Source: Ensifer adhaerens (GTDB lineage Bacteria; Pseudomonadota; Alphaproteobacteria; Rhizobiales; Rhizobiaceae). From it: a stretch of DNA of 64,000 bases. Shown here one piece after another: positions 8,126 to 17,618 of the stretch. Position 1 is the first letter of the stretch; every line of letters starts with the position of its first letter. The stretch is from contig NZ_JABEKT010000001.1 in NCBI RefSeq assembly GCF_013283195.1, positions 1,462,795-1,526,794 of the forward strand, read 5' to 3'. A program made the translations under genes and the position numbers. Under the pieces are notes generated by a model that had not been told where the DNA came from, searched no databases, and was given only the letters and a program-made list of their open reading frames with translations.

Positions 8126-9286
8126 TTATCTTCGGCCGGCGATGGCGAAAATCAGCGTGAAGACGACCAGCACCAGGCCGACGCCGAGCGGGCCGGCTGT
8201 CGGGTTGATCAGTGCCATGAGAAAGCCGGTGGCGCCGGAGCCGGCCGCACTGCCGGCTGCATAGGCGAGCGAAAAGGCGGCACTTCCCGCCACCAGCATG
8301 CTGCCGCGATATTGCTCGCCGAGCATGGTGAGCGCTGCGGTATAGAGCGCAAAGCTGGCCGCGCCAATCAGCGCGAACAGCGCCAGCAACAGCGGCGGCG
8401 ACGTGACCCATGGAATGGCGAGGTAACCGGTTGCCGCCACCGCCGCAGCCGAGATCGCGACGCGTCGACGGGGTAGCTTGTCGAGCAAGACACCAACGAA
8501 GGGCTGCGCCAGTGCAGTCGGTACGGCAAGCACGGTCACGCTCAAAGCGGCAAAGGCCTGGCTGTGGCCAGTCTTGACGAAATAGACCGGCATCGCCGAG
8601 ATCGCCGCGATATCGGCGAAACCGAACATCAGCACCATCAGGATCAGGATCGGCGCATGCTTGAAGAAGGCGAAGAGATCGCGTGTCGATGAAGGCTCCG
8701 GCCGCGTGCGCGCACCCATTGTCAGAAGGCCGGTGAGGAAAGCGACGAGCGCGATGTAGATCGCCAGAAGCGCGAAGCCGAGGCCGCCGCTGGTGCCGAG
8801 AAGCGGGATCGCCAGCGGCCCGGCGGCAAAGCCGCCGCACATGCCGGCGCCATAGAGCCCGGAGACCCGGCCGCGCAGTCGATCCGGACAGGCGGTATTC
8901 AGCCAGGCTTCGCCCAGCATGAACACCATGCTGACGAAGAAGCCGAGCGCGAAGCGGGCAATGAACCAGACCGGCAGCGCGCTCGTGGATGCAAGCGTCG
9001 CCAGGCAGAGCGAACAGCCGCAGAGGCTGGCGATGATCAGCTTGTCAGCAGAAGCGAGTTTCGTCAGTCGCCCGAGCAGCAGGGTCGCGGCGGCAAGGCC
9101 GGCGGCAAACCCCATGGCATTGAGCCCGATCGTGGCGGCAGAGACGCCGCGGCCTTCGAGCGACAGCGAGATCAGCGGATAGGTGAGCCCTTGAGCGACA
9201 GAAAAGGCGGTGACGCCCAACACGACGGCGATGATCGCCGGCCAGTCCGGAGCGATGTCGCCCACCTCAACGGTCTTCGACGTCAT
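8126..9286 (-). CDS. MFS transporter
   Basis: A 386-residue major facilitator starting MTSKTVEVGD. The ATG at 9286 has a GGGAGGGG ribosome site, and the longer frame to 9349 would read through the repeat element described at 9317. It has about 12 membrane segments, with motif RLRGRVSGLYGAGMCGG after helix 4, and resembles YcaD-type exporters. Convergent with the LysR gene ending at 8116. Substrate unknown. Confidence 0.85.
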   Translation of the reverse strand: MTSKTVEVGDIAPDWPAIIAVVLGVTAFSVAQGLTYPLISLSLEGRGVSAATIGLNAMGFAAGLAAATLLLGRLTKLASADKLIIASLCGCSLCLATLASTSALPVWFIARFALGFFVSMVFMLGEAWLNTACPDRLRGRVSGLYGAGMCGGFAAGPLAIPLLGTSGGLGFALLAIYIALVAFLTGLLTMGARTRPEPSSTRDLFAFFKHAPILILMVLMFGFADIAAISAMPVYFVKTGHSQAFAALSVTVLAVPTALAQPFVGVLLDKLPRRRVAISAAAVAATGYLAIPWVTSPPLLLALFALIGAASFALYTAALTMLGEQYRGSMLVAGSAAFSLAYAAGSAAGSGATGFLMALINPTAGPLGVGLVLVVFTLIFAIAGRR

Positions 9287-9316
9287 CGGCCCCTCCCAGA
9301 CAGCGCGTCCCCGGGA

Positions 9317-9353
9317 GATCTGCATAGATATCCCCAAGGGGATCTGCATAGAT
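9317..9353. repeat. Direct repeat flanking a palindrome, upstream of MFS gene
   Basis: GATCTGCATAGAT occurs at 9317-9329 and again at 9341-9353, exactly 24 bp apart. Between them lies the near-palindrome ATCCCCAAGGGGAT (9330-9343). The arrangement looks like an operator with two half-sites on one helix face, or a small tandem duplication. It is 30 bp upstream of the MFS start. Confidence 0.6.
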
Positions 9354-9403
9354 CATCCGCCGCCGGTTGGGAACTCGACCGGCGGCGGATCGGCAAACAA
9401 TTG

Positions 9404-10240
9404 TCAGGCGGCCTTGTCCCAGGCCGGCGACAGGCCGTCGGGACTGACGATGCGACCGTCCGGACGGGCGAGACCGTGGATCGCCGCCATTTCGCCATCG
9501 CCGAGCGCGAAGTCGAAGATGTCGAAATTCTCCTTCAGCCGCTCGATCGTCGCCGTCTTCGAGAGCGTGATCACGTCCTTCTGTTGCACCAGCCAGCGCA
9601 AGGTAACCTGCGCTGCGGTCTTGCCATGGCGTGCGCCGATCTCCTTCAAGAGCGGATCGTTGGGGATTTTGCCGTTGGCCATGGCGTAGTAGGCGGTGAT
9701 CGACATGCCGTACTTGCGGGCTGTGTCGAGCACCTTCGTCTGGTCGAGATAGGGATGGTACTCGACCTGGTTCGTAGCGATCGGTGCGTCGCTGAGCTTC
9801 ACGACCTCTTCCATCTGGGCGGTGTTAAAGTTGCTGATGCCGATATGGCGGACCTTGCCGGCCTTCTTCACTTCGTTCAGCGCGCCGATGCGTTCCGCCA
9901 TCGGCACGTCGCTGCCACCCGGCCAATGCAGGAGAAGCAGGTCGACGTGGTCGGTCTTCAGCTTGGTCAGGCTCTCGTCGACGGAAGCGAGGAAGTCACG
10001 ATGGGCATATTTGTCGACCCAGACCTTCGTGGTGAGAAAGATGTCGGCCCGCGGGACGCCCGATTTGTGGATGGCTTCGCCGACCTCGGCCTCGTTGCCG
10101 TAGATCTGGGCGGTATCGACGTGGTGGAAGCCGAGCTTCAGCGCTTCCGGCAGCACGCGCAGCACGTCGGCACCGGGCATGCGAAAGGTGCCGAACCCGA
10201 GCGCGGGAATGTTGGCGCCGTTGGAATTGACCGAATGCAT
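9404..10240 (-). CDS. Aldo/keto reductase (2,5-diketo-D-gluconate reductase-like)
   Basis: A 278-residue TIM-barrel NADPH-dependent reductase. The catalytic tetrad can be read: Asp in HVDTAQIYGNE, Tyr in the same motif, Lys in LTTKVW, His in LLLLHWPG. The cofactor-binding segment TLSKTATIERLKENF is near the C-terminus. The closest recognisable subgroup is DkgA/YafB/YeaE-type reductases acting on small aldehydes and diketo acids. It lies 88 bp downstream of an MFS gene on the same strand and may be co-transcribed. Confidence 0.9.
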   Translation of the reverse strand: MHSVNSNGANIPALGFGTFRMPGADVLRVLPEALKLGFHHVDTAQIYGNEAEVGEAIHKSGVPRADIFLTTKVWVDKYAHRDFLASVDESLTKLKTDHVDLLLLHWPGGSDVPMAERIGALNEVKKAGKVRHIGISNFNTAQMEEVVKLSDAPIATNQVEYHPYLDQTKVLDTARKYGMSITAYYAMANGKIPNDPLLKEIGARHGKTAAQVTLRWLVQQKDVITLSKTATIERLKENFDIFDFALGDGEMAAIHGLARPDGRIVSPDGLSPAWDKAA

Positions 10241-10328
10241 GGGGGAACTCCTTGTTTTCTAAAGAACGCCCGGCCAGCGGCCGGGCGAGAAAGAGGCGAG
10301 CATATAGGTGGGCCAGATGGCCGCGTGG

Positions 10329-11510
10329 TCAAGCCGGCTGAGCGACGGTTTCTGCCTTGCGGTCGAGCGTACCGCTCAGAACCGTCAGGAGCAGCGCGCC
10401 GACGACGAGGACAGAACCGACCATCGGCGTCATGCCGAGACCGAGCGACGAGGCGACGATGACGCCGCCGAGCCAGGCGCCGATGGCGATGCCAAGGTTG
10501 AAGGCGGCAATGTTGAGCGCCGAGGCAACGTCGACCGCACCGGGGCGGTGCTGCTGGGCAAGCTGCACCACATAGAGCTGCAGACCGGGCACGGTCGCGA
10601 ACGACAGGAAGCCGAGGCTCGCCAGCGTCACCAGCGTCAGGACCTGCGACGTTGCCGTGAAGGTGAAAAGCACCAGGACGATTGCCTGCGCCAGGAACAG
10701 CCCGACCAGAGCCTTCACCGGATCGCGATTGGCGATCTTGCCGCCGGCGATGTTGCCGATGGCGATCGCGACGCCGTAGAGCACCAGGATAAGGCTGACG
10801 GCGCCCGCGGAAAAGCCGGTGATTTCCTGCAGGATCGGTGCGAGGAAGGTGAAGGCGACGAAGGTGCCGCCGTAACCGAGCGCGGTCATGGCAAAGACGA
10901 TCAGCAGCCGGCCGGAGCCGAGGACGCGCACCTGATCGATAAGCCGTGCCGGCGGCGCCTTGGTCAGCGTATTCGGCAGCAGCGTCGCGATGGCCGCAAG
11001 CGCGATGACACCAAGTCCGGTCACCGCCCAGAAGGTGGCGCGCCAGCCAAAAGTCTGGCCGATCCATGTGCCGAGCGGCACGCCGGTGACGATGGCGACT
11101 GTCAGGCCCATGAACATCATGGCTATGGCCGAGGCGCGGCGATCCTCGGGCACGAGGTCGGCGGCAATGGTCGAACCGACGGAGAAGAAGACACCGTGGG
11201 CGAAGGCCGAGATGACGCGGGCAATCAGCAATGGCTCGTAGCTAGGCGACATCGCAGCGGCGGCATTGCCGACGATGAACAGCGCCATCAGGCCGACGAG
11301 CAGCGGCTTGCGCTCGATCCGACCGGTCAGCGCCGTCAGGACGGGAGCGCCGAAAGTGACGCCGAGCGCGTAGACGCTGACGATGAGGCCAGCAAGCGGC
11401 AGGGTAATGTGGAGATCGTCGGCAACCGTCGGCAACAGGCCGACGATGACGAATTCGGTGGTTCCGATCGCATAGGCCGCGATCGTCAATGCAAAGAGCG
11501 CAATGGGCAT
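10329..11510 (-). CDS. MFS transporter, DHA1/AraJ-type efflux
   Basis: A 393-residue major facilitator of the drug:proton antiporter-1 class. Motif C-like GTWIGQTFGWRATFW follows helix 5, and the N-terminus LFALTIAAYAIGTTEFVIVGLLP is diagnostic of AraJ/PbuE-like proteins (arabinose/sugar or purine efflux). Divergent from the LysR gene at 11648; an aldo/keto reductase follows. The true substrate cannot be read from sequence. Confidence 0.87.
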   Translation of the reverse strand: MPIALFALTIAAYAIGTTEFVIVGLLPTVADDLHITLPLAGLIVSVYALGVTFGAPVLTALTGRIERKPLLVGLMALFIVGNAAAAMSPSYEPLLIARVISAFAHGVFFSVGSTIAADLVPEDRRASAIAMMFMGLTVAIVTGVPLGTWIGQTFGWRATFWAVTGLGVIALAAIATLLPNTLTKAPPARLIDQVRVLGSGRLLIVFAMTALGYGGTFVAFTFLAPILQEITGFSAGAVSLILVLYGVAIAIGNIAGGKIANRDPVKALVGLFLAQAIVLVLFTFTATSQVLTLVTLASLGFLSFATVPGLQLYVVQLAQQHRPGAVDVASALNIAAFNLGIAIGAWLGGVIVASSLGLGMTPMVGSVLVVGALLLTVLSGTLDRKAETVAQPA

Positions 11511-11600
11511 GGCAAGACCTTTTCCCGTCCGGCTGGGAGGACCGGGCGTTTTGGCGTTGATGTGTTCGAGGGGGAATATGAGGGTGGAGAGCTTGCGCGA

Positions 11601-11620
11601 TAATCCGTATAATCGGATAA
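11601..11620. promoter_or_regulatory. LysR-type dyad between MFS and LysR genes
   Basis: ATCCG-TATAAT-CGGAT forms a short perfect dyad inside TAATCCGTATAATCGGATAA, in the 137-bp divergent intergenic region. It overlaps a TATAAT hexamer, so binding would occlude a promoter. Confidence 0.45.
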
Positions 11621-11647
11621 ACGTCTGTGAATTGAATTCAAAGGTGA

Positions 11648-12544
11648 ATGATGGACAACCGCGCCGGTGAAATGGAGGTCTTTGTCGCTGTCTGCGAAAC
11701 GCGCAGCTTCTCCGCCGCTGGCCGGCGGCTGAGGCTATCGCCGTCCGCCGTCAGCAAGCTGGTCACCCGGATCGAGGACCGGCTGGGCACGCGCCTGCTG
11801 GTGCGCTCGACCCGCACCCTGCAACTGACGCCGGAGGGGGAAGTCTACCTGCAACGCGCCCAGCGCATCCTGACCGAGATCGCCGAGACCGAGCAACTGG
11901 TGGCGGCCGGTGGCAGGCTGTCTCCCCGAGGGCTTTTGCGGGTCAACGCGTCGGTCGGGTTCGGCGAGCGCTACATCCTGCCGCTCGCACCTGCGTTTCT
12001 CGAGCGCTATCCGGAGGTGCGCCTCGATCTGACCCTGACGGACAGCCTGATCGACGTGGTCGGCGAACGGGCCGACGTGGCGATCCGGACCGGCCCCTTG
12101 CGGGATTCCTCGCTGAAAGCCCGCAAGCTGATGGAAAGCCGGCCGGTGGTGATCGCCTCTCCGGCCTACCTTGCCAGACACGGTGTCCCGCAGACGCCGG
12201 CCGATCTGGAAAATCACAATTGCATTCGCTTCAACTTCCGCCGCAGCGTCGACGAATGGGCCTTTCGTTCCCCGGGGCAGAGCTCGGTCGAACTCCTGTC
12301 CGTCTTTGGAAACCTGCAGGTATCGAGCGGCGCCATCGTTCAGCAACTCTGCCTCGCCGGCGTCGGCATCGGCCGCATTGGCCGTTTTCACGCCGAACCG
12401 GATCTGGCGGCGGGCCGCCTGGTCGCGTTATTGGAGGATTATCGACCCGACGAGATCGAGACGGTCTACGCCGTCTATGCCGGCCACGAACATCTCGCCG
12501 CCCGCATCCGCGCTTTCATCGACTTCCTGGCAGACCGGATCTGA
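11648..12544 (+). CDS. LysR-family transcriptional regulator
   Basis: A 298-residue LysR protein (two consecutive ATGs at 11648 and 11651). The winged helix reads MEVFVAVCETRSFSAAGRRL, then SAVSKLVTRIEDRLG. The C-terminal part contains the VGERADVAIRTG and LAGVGIGRIGRFH segments typical of the group near AaeR/PtxE-like regulators. Divergent from an MFS efflux gene, its presumed target. Confidence 0.88.
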   Translation: MMDNRAGEMEVFVAVCETRSFSAAGRRLRLSPSAVSKLVTRIEDRLGTRLLVRSTRTLQLTPEGEVYLQRAQRILTEIAETEQLVAAGGRLSPRGLLRVNASVGFGERYILPLAPAFLERYPEVRLDLTLTDSLIDVVGERADVAIRTGPLRDSSLKARKLMESRPVVIASPAYLARHGVPQTPADLENHNCIRFNFRRSVDEWAFRSPGQSSVELLSVFGNLQVSSGAIVQQLCLAGVGIGRIGRFHAEPDLAAGRLVALLEDYRPDEIETVYAVYAGHEHLAARIRAFIDFLADRI

Positions 12545-12597
12545 AGCCTGAGCTGCCACGCTCTGCGGGGCTTCTGGCCAGCTCCGGTAAACCGGGG

Positions 12598-13371
12598 CTA
12601 GTCGCCTTTGACTGCGACAATGAAAAATCGCGGAAAGCGCAGCAGCACCCGGCCGTCGTTCAAGGCCGGGTAGGCGTCACGGATCCGGTCGGTATAGGCG
12701 GTTGTAAAGGCGTCGCGCCGCGCCATTGGCAACGCGTCGAGATAGGGGCGCAAGCCCGTGCCTTTCACCCATTCGACGATCGCCTCGGCGTTCGCCAGCC
12801 GGTGATAGTAGATCGTGTGCCAAACCTCGATATGGGGGGCATGTTTGGACAGGCGCTCGACATAGACCGATGGTGCCGGCAGCGGATTGCGGCGGATCGT
12901 CCGGCCTGCGAAGGCGTCACTGAATTCAGTGCTGTGGGCTGTCTCTTCCATCAACACATGGGTCGGTTGGTCGATATTGTCGGGCATCTGCACCGCGAGC
13001 GTGCCGCCTGGCGCAAGCGAAGCGGTCAGCCTTTCAAGTATGTCGAGGTGACCCGGCAACCACTGGAACACGGCATTGGCGAAGAACAGCGAGGCGCCTT
13101 TCGGTGGCACCCAGGTGGCGAGATCCGCCTTCTCGAAGGTCAGGCCCGGCAGCCGCTTGGCAGCAGCGAGCAGCATGTTCTCGTCGCTGTCGAGCCCGGA
13201 AAGAGAGGCGCACGGATACCGCTGATGAATGAGCTCGGTCGAGTTGCCGGGGCCGCAGCCGAGGTCGAAGGCCGGCCCCGGCGGCAGGTCCGGAACCTGG
13301 GCCAGCAGGTCACGCGCCGGCCGTGTGCGCTCGTCTTCGAACTTCAGATACTGCGACGCCGACCAAGCCAT
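12598..13371 (-). CDS. tam: Trans-aconitate 2-methyltransferase
   Basis: A 257-residue SAM-dependent methyltransferase. Motif I is [14 protein letters not shown] (about residues 36-49), and the GLDSDENML and [11 protein letters not shown] segments follow. The N-terminus [23 protein letters not shown] is distinctive of Tam, which methylates the toxic aconitase by-product trans-aconitate. The length agrees with the family. It lies directly downstream of the haloacid dehalogenase gene (12-bp gap) on the same strand. Confidence 0.93.
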   Translation of the reverse strand: MAWSASQYLKFEDERTRPARDLLAQVPDLPPGPAFDLGCGPGNSTELIHQRYPCASLSGLDSDENMLLAAAKRLPGLTFEKADLATWVPPKGASLFFANAVFQWLPGHLDILERLTASLAPGGTLAVQMPDNIDQPTHVLMEETAHSTEFSDAFAGRTIRRNPLPAPSVYVERLSKHAPHIEVWHTIYYHRLANAEAIVEWVKGTGLRPYLDALPMARRDAFTTAYTDRIRDAYPALNDGRVLLRFPRFFIVAVKGD

Positions 13372-13383
13372 GGAGACAGATCC

Positions 13384-14046
13384 TCAAATACCAAATTGCA
13401 GGCTTTCAAGCGAAGGCAGGATCAGGGCCGGCCCCTGGTCAAGGTATTCGTCGGGCACATCCGCCCGGTTGATCCAGACCGTGCGGAAGCCGAATTTCGT
13501 CGCACCTGCAATGTCCCACCGGTTAGACGACTGGAAGGAAACCGCATGCGGATAAAGCCGGTAGCGGGTGGTGACGAGATCGTAGACCGCTGGTGCCGCC
13601 TTGTAGGTCTTGACCGTGTCGACCGAGAACACGTCATCGATGACGATTTCGAGCGCGGCATTCCGCACGGCCGCGGCCAGCATATCGGGAGAACCGTTTG
13701 AGAGGATTGCAAGCCGCGCTCCGCGCTCCTTCAATCCCTTCAGAACGGCGGGAACTTCAGGATAGCAATCGAGCGTCCAGTAGGCGTCGAGCAGCGGCTT
13801 CCTCAGTTTGCGGTCGGCGGAGGGAAACCGGGAAAAGGCGTAGTCGAGCGATTGCTCGGTCAGCTGCCAGAAGTCCTGGTAGGCGCCCATCAGCGAACGC
13901 ACCCAGGAATATTCGAGCTGCTTGGCGCGCCAGAGTTCGGAAAAGGCCTGTCCGTCCGGGCCGATCTCGGCGGCATGGCGCCGAACCGCCGCATGCACGT
14001 CGAAAAGCGTGCCATAGGCATCGAACACATAGGCCGCGTGGGACAT
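13384..14046 (-). CDS. Haloacid dehalogenase, type II (HAD superfamily)
   Basis: A 220-residue HAD hydrolase. The nucleophile motif FDAYGTLFDV is at about residues 8-17, motif II LAILSNGS is near 117, and Lys in KTYKAAP and SFQSSNRWD correspond to the later motifs of (S)-2-haloacid dehalogenases. The ATG at 14046 is preceded by GGGAGGAA; a longer frame to 14112 adds an unlikely Arg-rich extension. It hydrolyses 2-haloalkanoic acids if the family call holds. Upstream partner of tam. Confidence 0.88.
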   Translation of the reverse strand: MSHAAYVFDAYGTLFDVHAAVRRHAAEIGPDGQAFSELWRAKQLEYSWVRSLMGAYQDFWQLTEQSLDYAFSRFPSADRKLRKPLLDAYWTLDCYPEVPAVLKGLKERGARLAILSNGSPDMLAAAVRNAALEIVIDDVFSVDTVKTYKAAPAVYDLVTTRYRLYPHAVSFQSSNRWDIAGATKFGFRTVWINRADVPDEYLDQGPALILPSLESLQFGI

Positions 14047-14225
14047 GCTTTCCTCCCGTCCGTCATCTTCGGCTACGCGGCGAATGGGATTTCTGATCCC
14101 GCCAATGCGCATCCGAAAACAAGGGCTTACCGCATTGTACCGGTGGAGGCACGCTGCGAAGTCAGTTCTTTTGCGCGATCATGTCAAAGATTTGTGCATT
14201 GCACAACGACATTGCGCCGTCAGCA

Positions 14226-14786
14226 TCAGCCTTTGCCGGGTTTCCAGACTTTCGCGGGGAACCGCAGGGCCTGTTTCGCAAGCTTGCCCTTCAGCCCGAG
14301 CGCCGTGTCGCAAAGACCGACCACATGCCGGTTCGGCTTCGCCTCCGGCCGGAGCGCATGCAACGCCGCAGCTGCCTCTTCGGGGGCCAGGTAGCGGGCG
14401 AGAATGCCGAGGCTGAGCGCCGTCGCGCGACCGATGCCGCGCAGACAGTGAACCAGCAGATGCGCATCCTCAGGCAAGCCGTCGACAAAGTTGAAGGCCG
14501 CGTCGATCGCGTCCGGCCGCGCGGCATCGGGCGCATCGGGATCGGTGGCGTCGCCGAAATAAAGCTCGAGATGCCTTTCCGGCGGCAGGTCGATCATCGA
14601 CAAAAGCCGGCTCGCCGGCGCCCGCATCGAGATCAGGTGTGTGGGCGCCCAGAGCGCCCGATTGTGCCGGGCCTCCGTCTGCGAACTGATGATCATCCGG
14701 ATCGGCCACCCGTTCGGATGGGCCGGGTTGGTTTTGAGGACAGGGCTGTAGAGTTCTTCCCCGGTGGCAGCTGCCGCTAGCGCCAT
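14226..14786 (-). CDS. Tyrosine/dual-specificity phosphatase-like protein
   Basis: Up to 186 residues. The cysteine-phosphatase P-loop appears as LVHCLRGIGRATA (a C-X5-R signature), preceded by a general-acid Asp candidate in FGDATDPDAPDA. Related rhizobial proteins often start at the position of MIISSQTEARHN, which would be the ATG at 14696. The ATG at 14786 has the better ribosome site (GAGGT), so the start is uncertain. Substrate unknown. Distantly similar to the 'protein tyrosine phosphatase family' ORFs of Rhizobiales. Confidence 0.75.
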   Translation of the reverse strand: MALAAAATGEELYSPVLKTNPAHPNGWPIRMIISSQTEARHNRALWAPTHLISMRAPASRLLSMIDLPPERHLELYFGDATDPDAPDAARPDAIDAAFNFVDGLPEDAHLLVHCLRGIGRATALSLGILARYLAPEEAAAALHALRPEAKPNRHVVGLCDTALGLKGKLAKQALRFPAKVWKPGKG

Positions 14787-14817
14787 GACAGGACCTCGTC
14801 GTGATTCTTGCTGCGAT

Positions 14818-14857
14818 GATTTTGCCCTGAAACCGGTTTCGACTTAAGGGCAAAATC
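14818..14857. repeat. Intergenic palindromic element (rhizobial mosaic type)
   Basis: Arms GATTTTGCCCT (14818-14828) and AGGGCAAAATC (14847-14857) are perfect inverse complements. The loop contains the perfect 12-bp palindrome GAAACCGGTTTC (14829-14840). The composition (AAACCGGTTT, CAAAATC) recalls short interspersed palindromes of Rhizobiaceae genomes. It could fold in RNA between adh and the phosphatase gene. Confidence 0.55.
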
Positions 14858-14898
14858 GCATCCGTGACCAAAAGCAAACAGGCTTTGGGATGCGCCGG

Positions 14899-15939
14899 CT
14901 AGAACCGGGTAATCACGCTGATGCCGAGATCGGTAGCGCGGTCCATCGAGACGAGGGCAGGGATCGCTTCTTCGAGCGAGATTTCGCGACCGATCAGTTG
15001 CTGCGGCTGCAGCTTGCCGCTGGCGATCATCGACAGCATGGCATCGTAGCGCCAAGCCTGCATGCCGTGGCTGCCATAGATCTCGAGCTCGTGGCCGATC
15101 ACCTGCGCCATCGGGATTTCGGGCGTCGCATGGTCGCCGAGCATCAGGCCGACCTGCACATGGCGGCCGCGTCGCCTAAGGTTCTTGATCGAGTTGAAGC
15201 AGGTGACGGGATGGCCGAGTGCGTCGATCGAGACATGGGCGCCGCCGCCGGTGATTTCCTTCACCGCACCTGCAACATCGTCCGTGTCGCGGCCGTTGAC
15301 CGTGGCAACCGCGCCGAGCCTCCTGGCGAAGGCGAGTTTTTCTTCGGAGATGTCGATCGCAATCGGGTGCGCACCGAGCGCTGCGGCAATCATGATCGCC
15401 GACAGGCCGACACCGCCGCAGCCGTGAACCGCCACCCATTCGCCGCCCTTGACGCGCGCCTGGTCGGCGACGGCGCGAAACGATGTGGCAAACCGGCAGC
15501 CGAGGCTGGCGGCGGTCTTGAAGTCCATGCTTTCCGGCAGATGCACCAGGTTCTGATCGGCAAAGTCGAGTGCGACATATTCGGCAAAGGAACCCCAGTG
15601 GGTGAAGCCCGGCTGGAACTGCGCCTCACAAACCTGCTGGTTGCCCGAGCAGCATTCGCCGCAGCGGCCGCAGCCGGAAACGAAGGGCACCGTCACCCGG
15701 TCGCCAACCTTGTAGCGCATGACGCCGCGCCCCGTGGCGGTCACGATGCCGGCGAGCTCATGGCCCGGCACATGCGGCAGGCGAATGTCGGCGTCGTGCC
15801 CCATCCAGCCATGCCAATCGGAACGGCACAGACCCGTCGCCTCTACCTTGACGACCACGCCGTTCTCGGTCGGCGTCGGATCGGGAAGCGTGCGGATCTC
15901 GGGCGTCTTCTCGAAGGCGTCGTAGTACATGGCTTTCAT
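14899..15939 (-). CDS. Zinc-dependent alcohol dehydrogenase
   Basis: A 346-residue medium-chain dehydrogenase. Catalytic zinc ligands are Cys in [11 protein letters not shown] and His in [10 protein letters not shown]. The structural zinc lobe is [15 protein letters not shown], and the NAD-binding [10 protein letters not shown] lies near residue 180. The ATG at 15939 has an AGGAG ribosome site. It oxidises alcohols or reduces aldehydes; the substrate is not determinable. Divergent from ilvE, with about 160 bp between. Confidence 0.92.
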   Translation of the reverse strand: MKAMYYDAFEKTPEIRTLPDPTPTENGVVVKVEATGLCRSDWHGWMGHDADIRLPHVPGHELAGIVTATGRGVMRYKVGDRVTVPFVSGCGRCGECCSGNQQVCEAQFQPGFTHWGSFAEYVALDFADQNLVHLPESMDFKTAASLGCRFATSFRAVADQARVKGGEWVAVHGCGGVGLSAIMIAAALGAHPIAIDISEEKLAFARRLGAVATVNGRDTDDVAGAVKEITGGGAHVSIDALGHPVTCFNSIKNLRRRGRHVQVGLMLGDHATPEIPMAQVIGHELEIYGSHGMQAWRYDAMLSMIASGKLQPQQLIGREISLEEAIPALVSMDRATDLGISVITRF

Positions 15940-16098
15940 CGGGGCAGGCTCCTTGGCTGTCGGCCGGTATTCTGGCATGCGGCTTCCGGCCGTTCCAGAA
16001 TGGACGCCATGACATTTTTTGATGTACCCATTCACCCCCATGCTGTTTTTTCGAGCTATGGCGGAAGATACGGAAGACAAAACGTGAAGGAGACGCCG

Positions 16099-16980
16099 AT
16101 GGCCGTCGATACATCCCCTCGATCAGTGACCTGGACCTTTGTCGACGGCGAATGGCTGTCGGGCAATCCGCCGCTGATCGGCCCGACCTCCCACGCCATG
16201 TGGCTGGGTTCGACCGTGTTTGACGGCGCCCGTTTCTTCGACGGCATCGCGCCGGATCTCGACCTGCATTGCCAGCGCGTCAACCGCTCGGCAACGGCGC
16301 TTGGGCTGAAACCGACGATGAAGTCGGAAGAGATCGAGGCGCTGACTTGGGAAGGCGCCAAGAAGTTCGACGGCCAGACGGCGCTCTACGTCAAGCCGAT
16401 GTACTGGGCCGAGCATGGCGCGGCCGGCGTCGTCGCCATCGATCCGGAATCGACACGTTTTGCGCTTTGCCTTTTCGAGGCGCCGATGGGCAATGGCCAT
16501 GGCGGTTCGTCACTGACGCTCTCGCCATTCCGCCGGCCGACGCTCGAATCCATGCCGACCGATGCCAAGGCCGGTTGCCTCTATCCCAACAATGCCCGCA
16601 TTCTGACTGAGGCCCGCTCGCGCGGCTTCGACAATGCGCTGGTGCGCGACATGCTCGGCAACATCGCCGAGACCGGCTCGTCCAACGTCTTCCTGGTCAA
16701 GGATGGTGTGGTGTTCACGCCGGCTGCCAACCGCACCTTCCTTGCCGGCATCACCCGCTTCCGCGTCATGACGCTGCTGCGCGAGGCCGGTTTCGAGGTC
16801 GTCGAGGCGACGCTGTCGATGGCCGATTTCGAAGCCGCCGACGAGATCTTCACCTCCGGCAACTATTCCAAGGTCCTGCCGGTGACCCGCCTTGATGATC
16901 GCGACCTGCAGGCGGGCCCGATTGCTGCCAAGGCACGCGATCTCTACATGGATTGGGCGCATTCCAGCCAGGACGGCTGA
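16099..16980 (+). CDS. ilvE: Branched-chain amino acid aminotransferase
   Basis: A 293-residue class IV PLP aminotransferase. The start is set by GAAGGAGA at 16086-16093. The PLP Lys is in [11 protein letters not shown], and the diagnostic class IV blocks [29 protein letters not shown] and [13 protein letters not shown] are present. It interconverts Leu/Ile/Val and their 2-oxo acids using glutamate. Class IV also includes D-amino-acid aminotransferase and ADC lyase, but the overall pattern fits IlvE. Confidence 0.9.
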   Translation: MAVDTSPRSVTWTFVDGEWLSGNPPLIGPTSHAMWLGSTVFDGARFFDGIAPDLDLHCQRVNRSATALGLKPTMKSEEIEALTWEGAKKFDGQTALYVKPMYWAEHGAAGVVAIDPESTRFALCLFEAPMGNGHGGSSLTLSPFRRPTLESMPTDAKAGCLYPNNARILTEARSRGFDNALVRDMLGNIAETGSSNVFLVKDGVVFTPAANRTFLAGITRFRVMTLLREAGFEVVEATLSMADFEAADEIFTSGNYSKVLPVTRLDDRDLQAGPIAAKARDLYMDWAHSSQDG

Positions 16981-17177
16981 GGACTGGTCAGCATCCGCAA
17001 AAAAAGGCCGATCAAGAATAGGCGGCCGCCAACGCTCGGCGCGGACCACGTTGTCTGCGCCGCGGTCGCGGGCGAGGTTTCGAGGCTGTGCAACATCGTC
17101 ATGCACGCCTCGGCCCCTCGATCGAAACCGGTTCTGCGCGTGCCGCCACCGATCTGCGGGCTACGAAGGTCTCAGAG

Positions 17178-17516
17178 CTATTTGTCGGCTGGTGGTGCCA
17201 CTACCGTGACGGTGTCGCCTGCCAGTTCGCCACCGATTTCCACCGTCTTCTTCTGCTTGTCGTAGACGCAGATCTGGGTGACGGCATTTTCTGCACCCTT
17301 CGGCTTGCCGGAAACCAGCGCCAGACCGAAACTCTCCGAGCCGAACGGGTCGACGACGACGACCGGCTTGTCGAGCGAAGGCGCAGCCGCGATGCACTTT
17401 TCCGAAACGTCAGCCCGGAATTCCTCCCAGGCATCGCCGGAGGATGCGTGGGCGCCGGTCGCGACAAATCCGGTCGCGGCGAGAAGGGCAAGGGTCAGGA
17501 TCGGGCGATGCGGCAT
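17178..17516 (-). CDS. Small exported protein, conserved hypothetical
   Basis: 112 residues with an N-terminal signal peptide (MPHRPILTLALLAATGFVATGAHA), then a mature domain of about 88 residues with two Cys (EKCIAAAP and QICVYD) that could form a disulfide in the periplasm. No family function recognised. Divergent from sodB. Confidence 0.7.
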   Translation of the reverse strand: MPHRPILTLALLAATGFVATGAHASSGDAWEEFRADVSEKCIAAAPSLDKPVVVVDPFGSESFGLALVSGKPKGAENAVTQICVYDKQKKTVEIGGELAGDTVTVVAPPADK

Positions 17517-17597
17517 GTTCAGTCCTTAATCTCGAATGGTTGCAGTGCGCGCACGCTGCCCGCCAAACGTGGCGCCAATGTGCCCGGGCTTTGGCCG

Positions 17598-17618
17598 CTT
17601 TCAAAATGATCTTGAAAG
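17598..17618. promoter_or_regulatory. Inverted repeat between exported protein gene and sodB
   Basis: CTTTCAA (17598-17604) and TTGAAAG (17612-17618) are perfect inverse complements with a 7-bp spacer, in the divergent intergenic region. They may be a repressor or activator dyad for one or both genes. Confidence 0.4.

Noticed and set aside
12220-13701. Plus-strand open frame across tam and the dehalogenase gene
   Set aside because: Antisense shadow of two well-identified minus-strand enzymes.
14890-16098. Possible long N-terminal extension of ilvE
   Set aside because: The frame is open far upstream, but only from 16099 does it match the aminotransferase, and GAAGGAGA precedes that ATG. The rest lies opposite the alcohol dehydrogenase gene.
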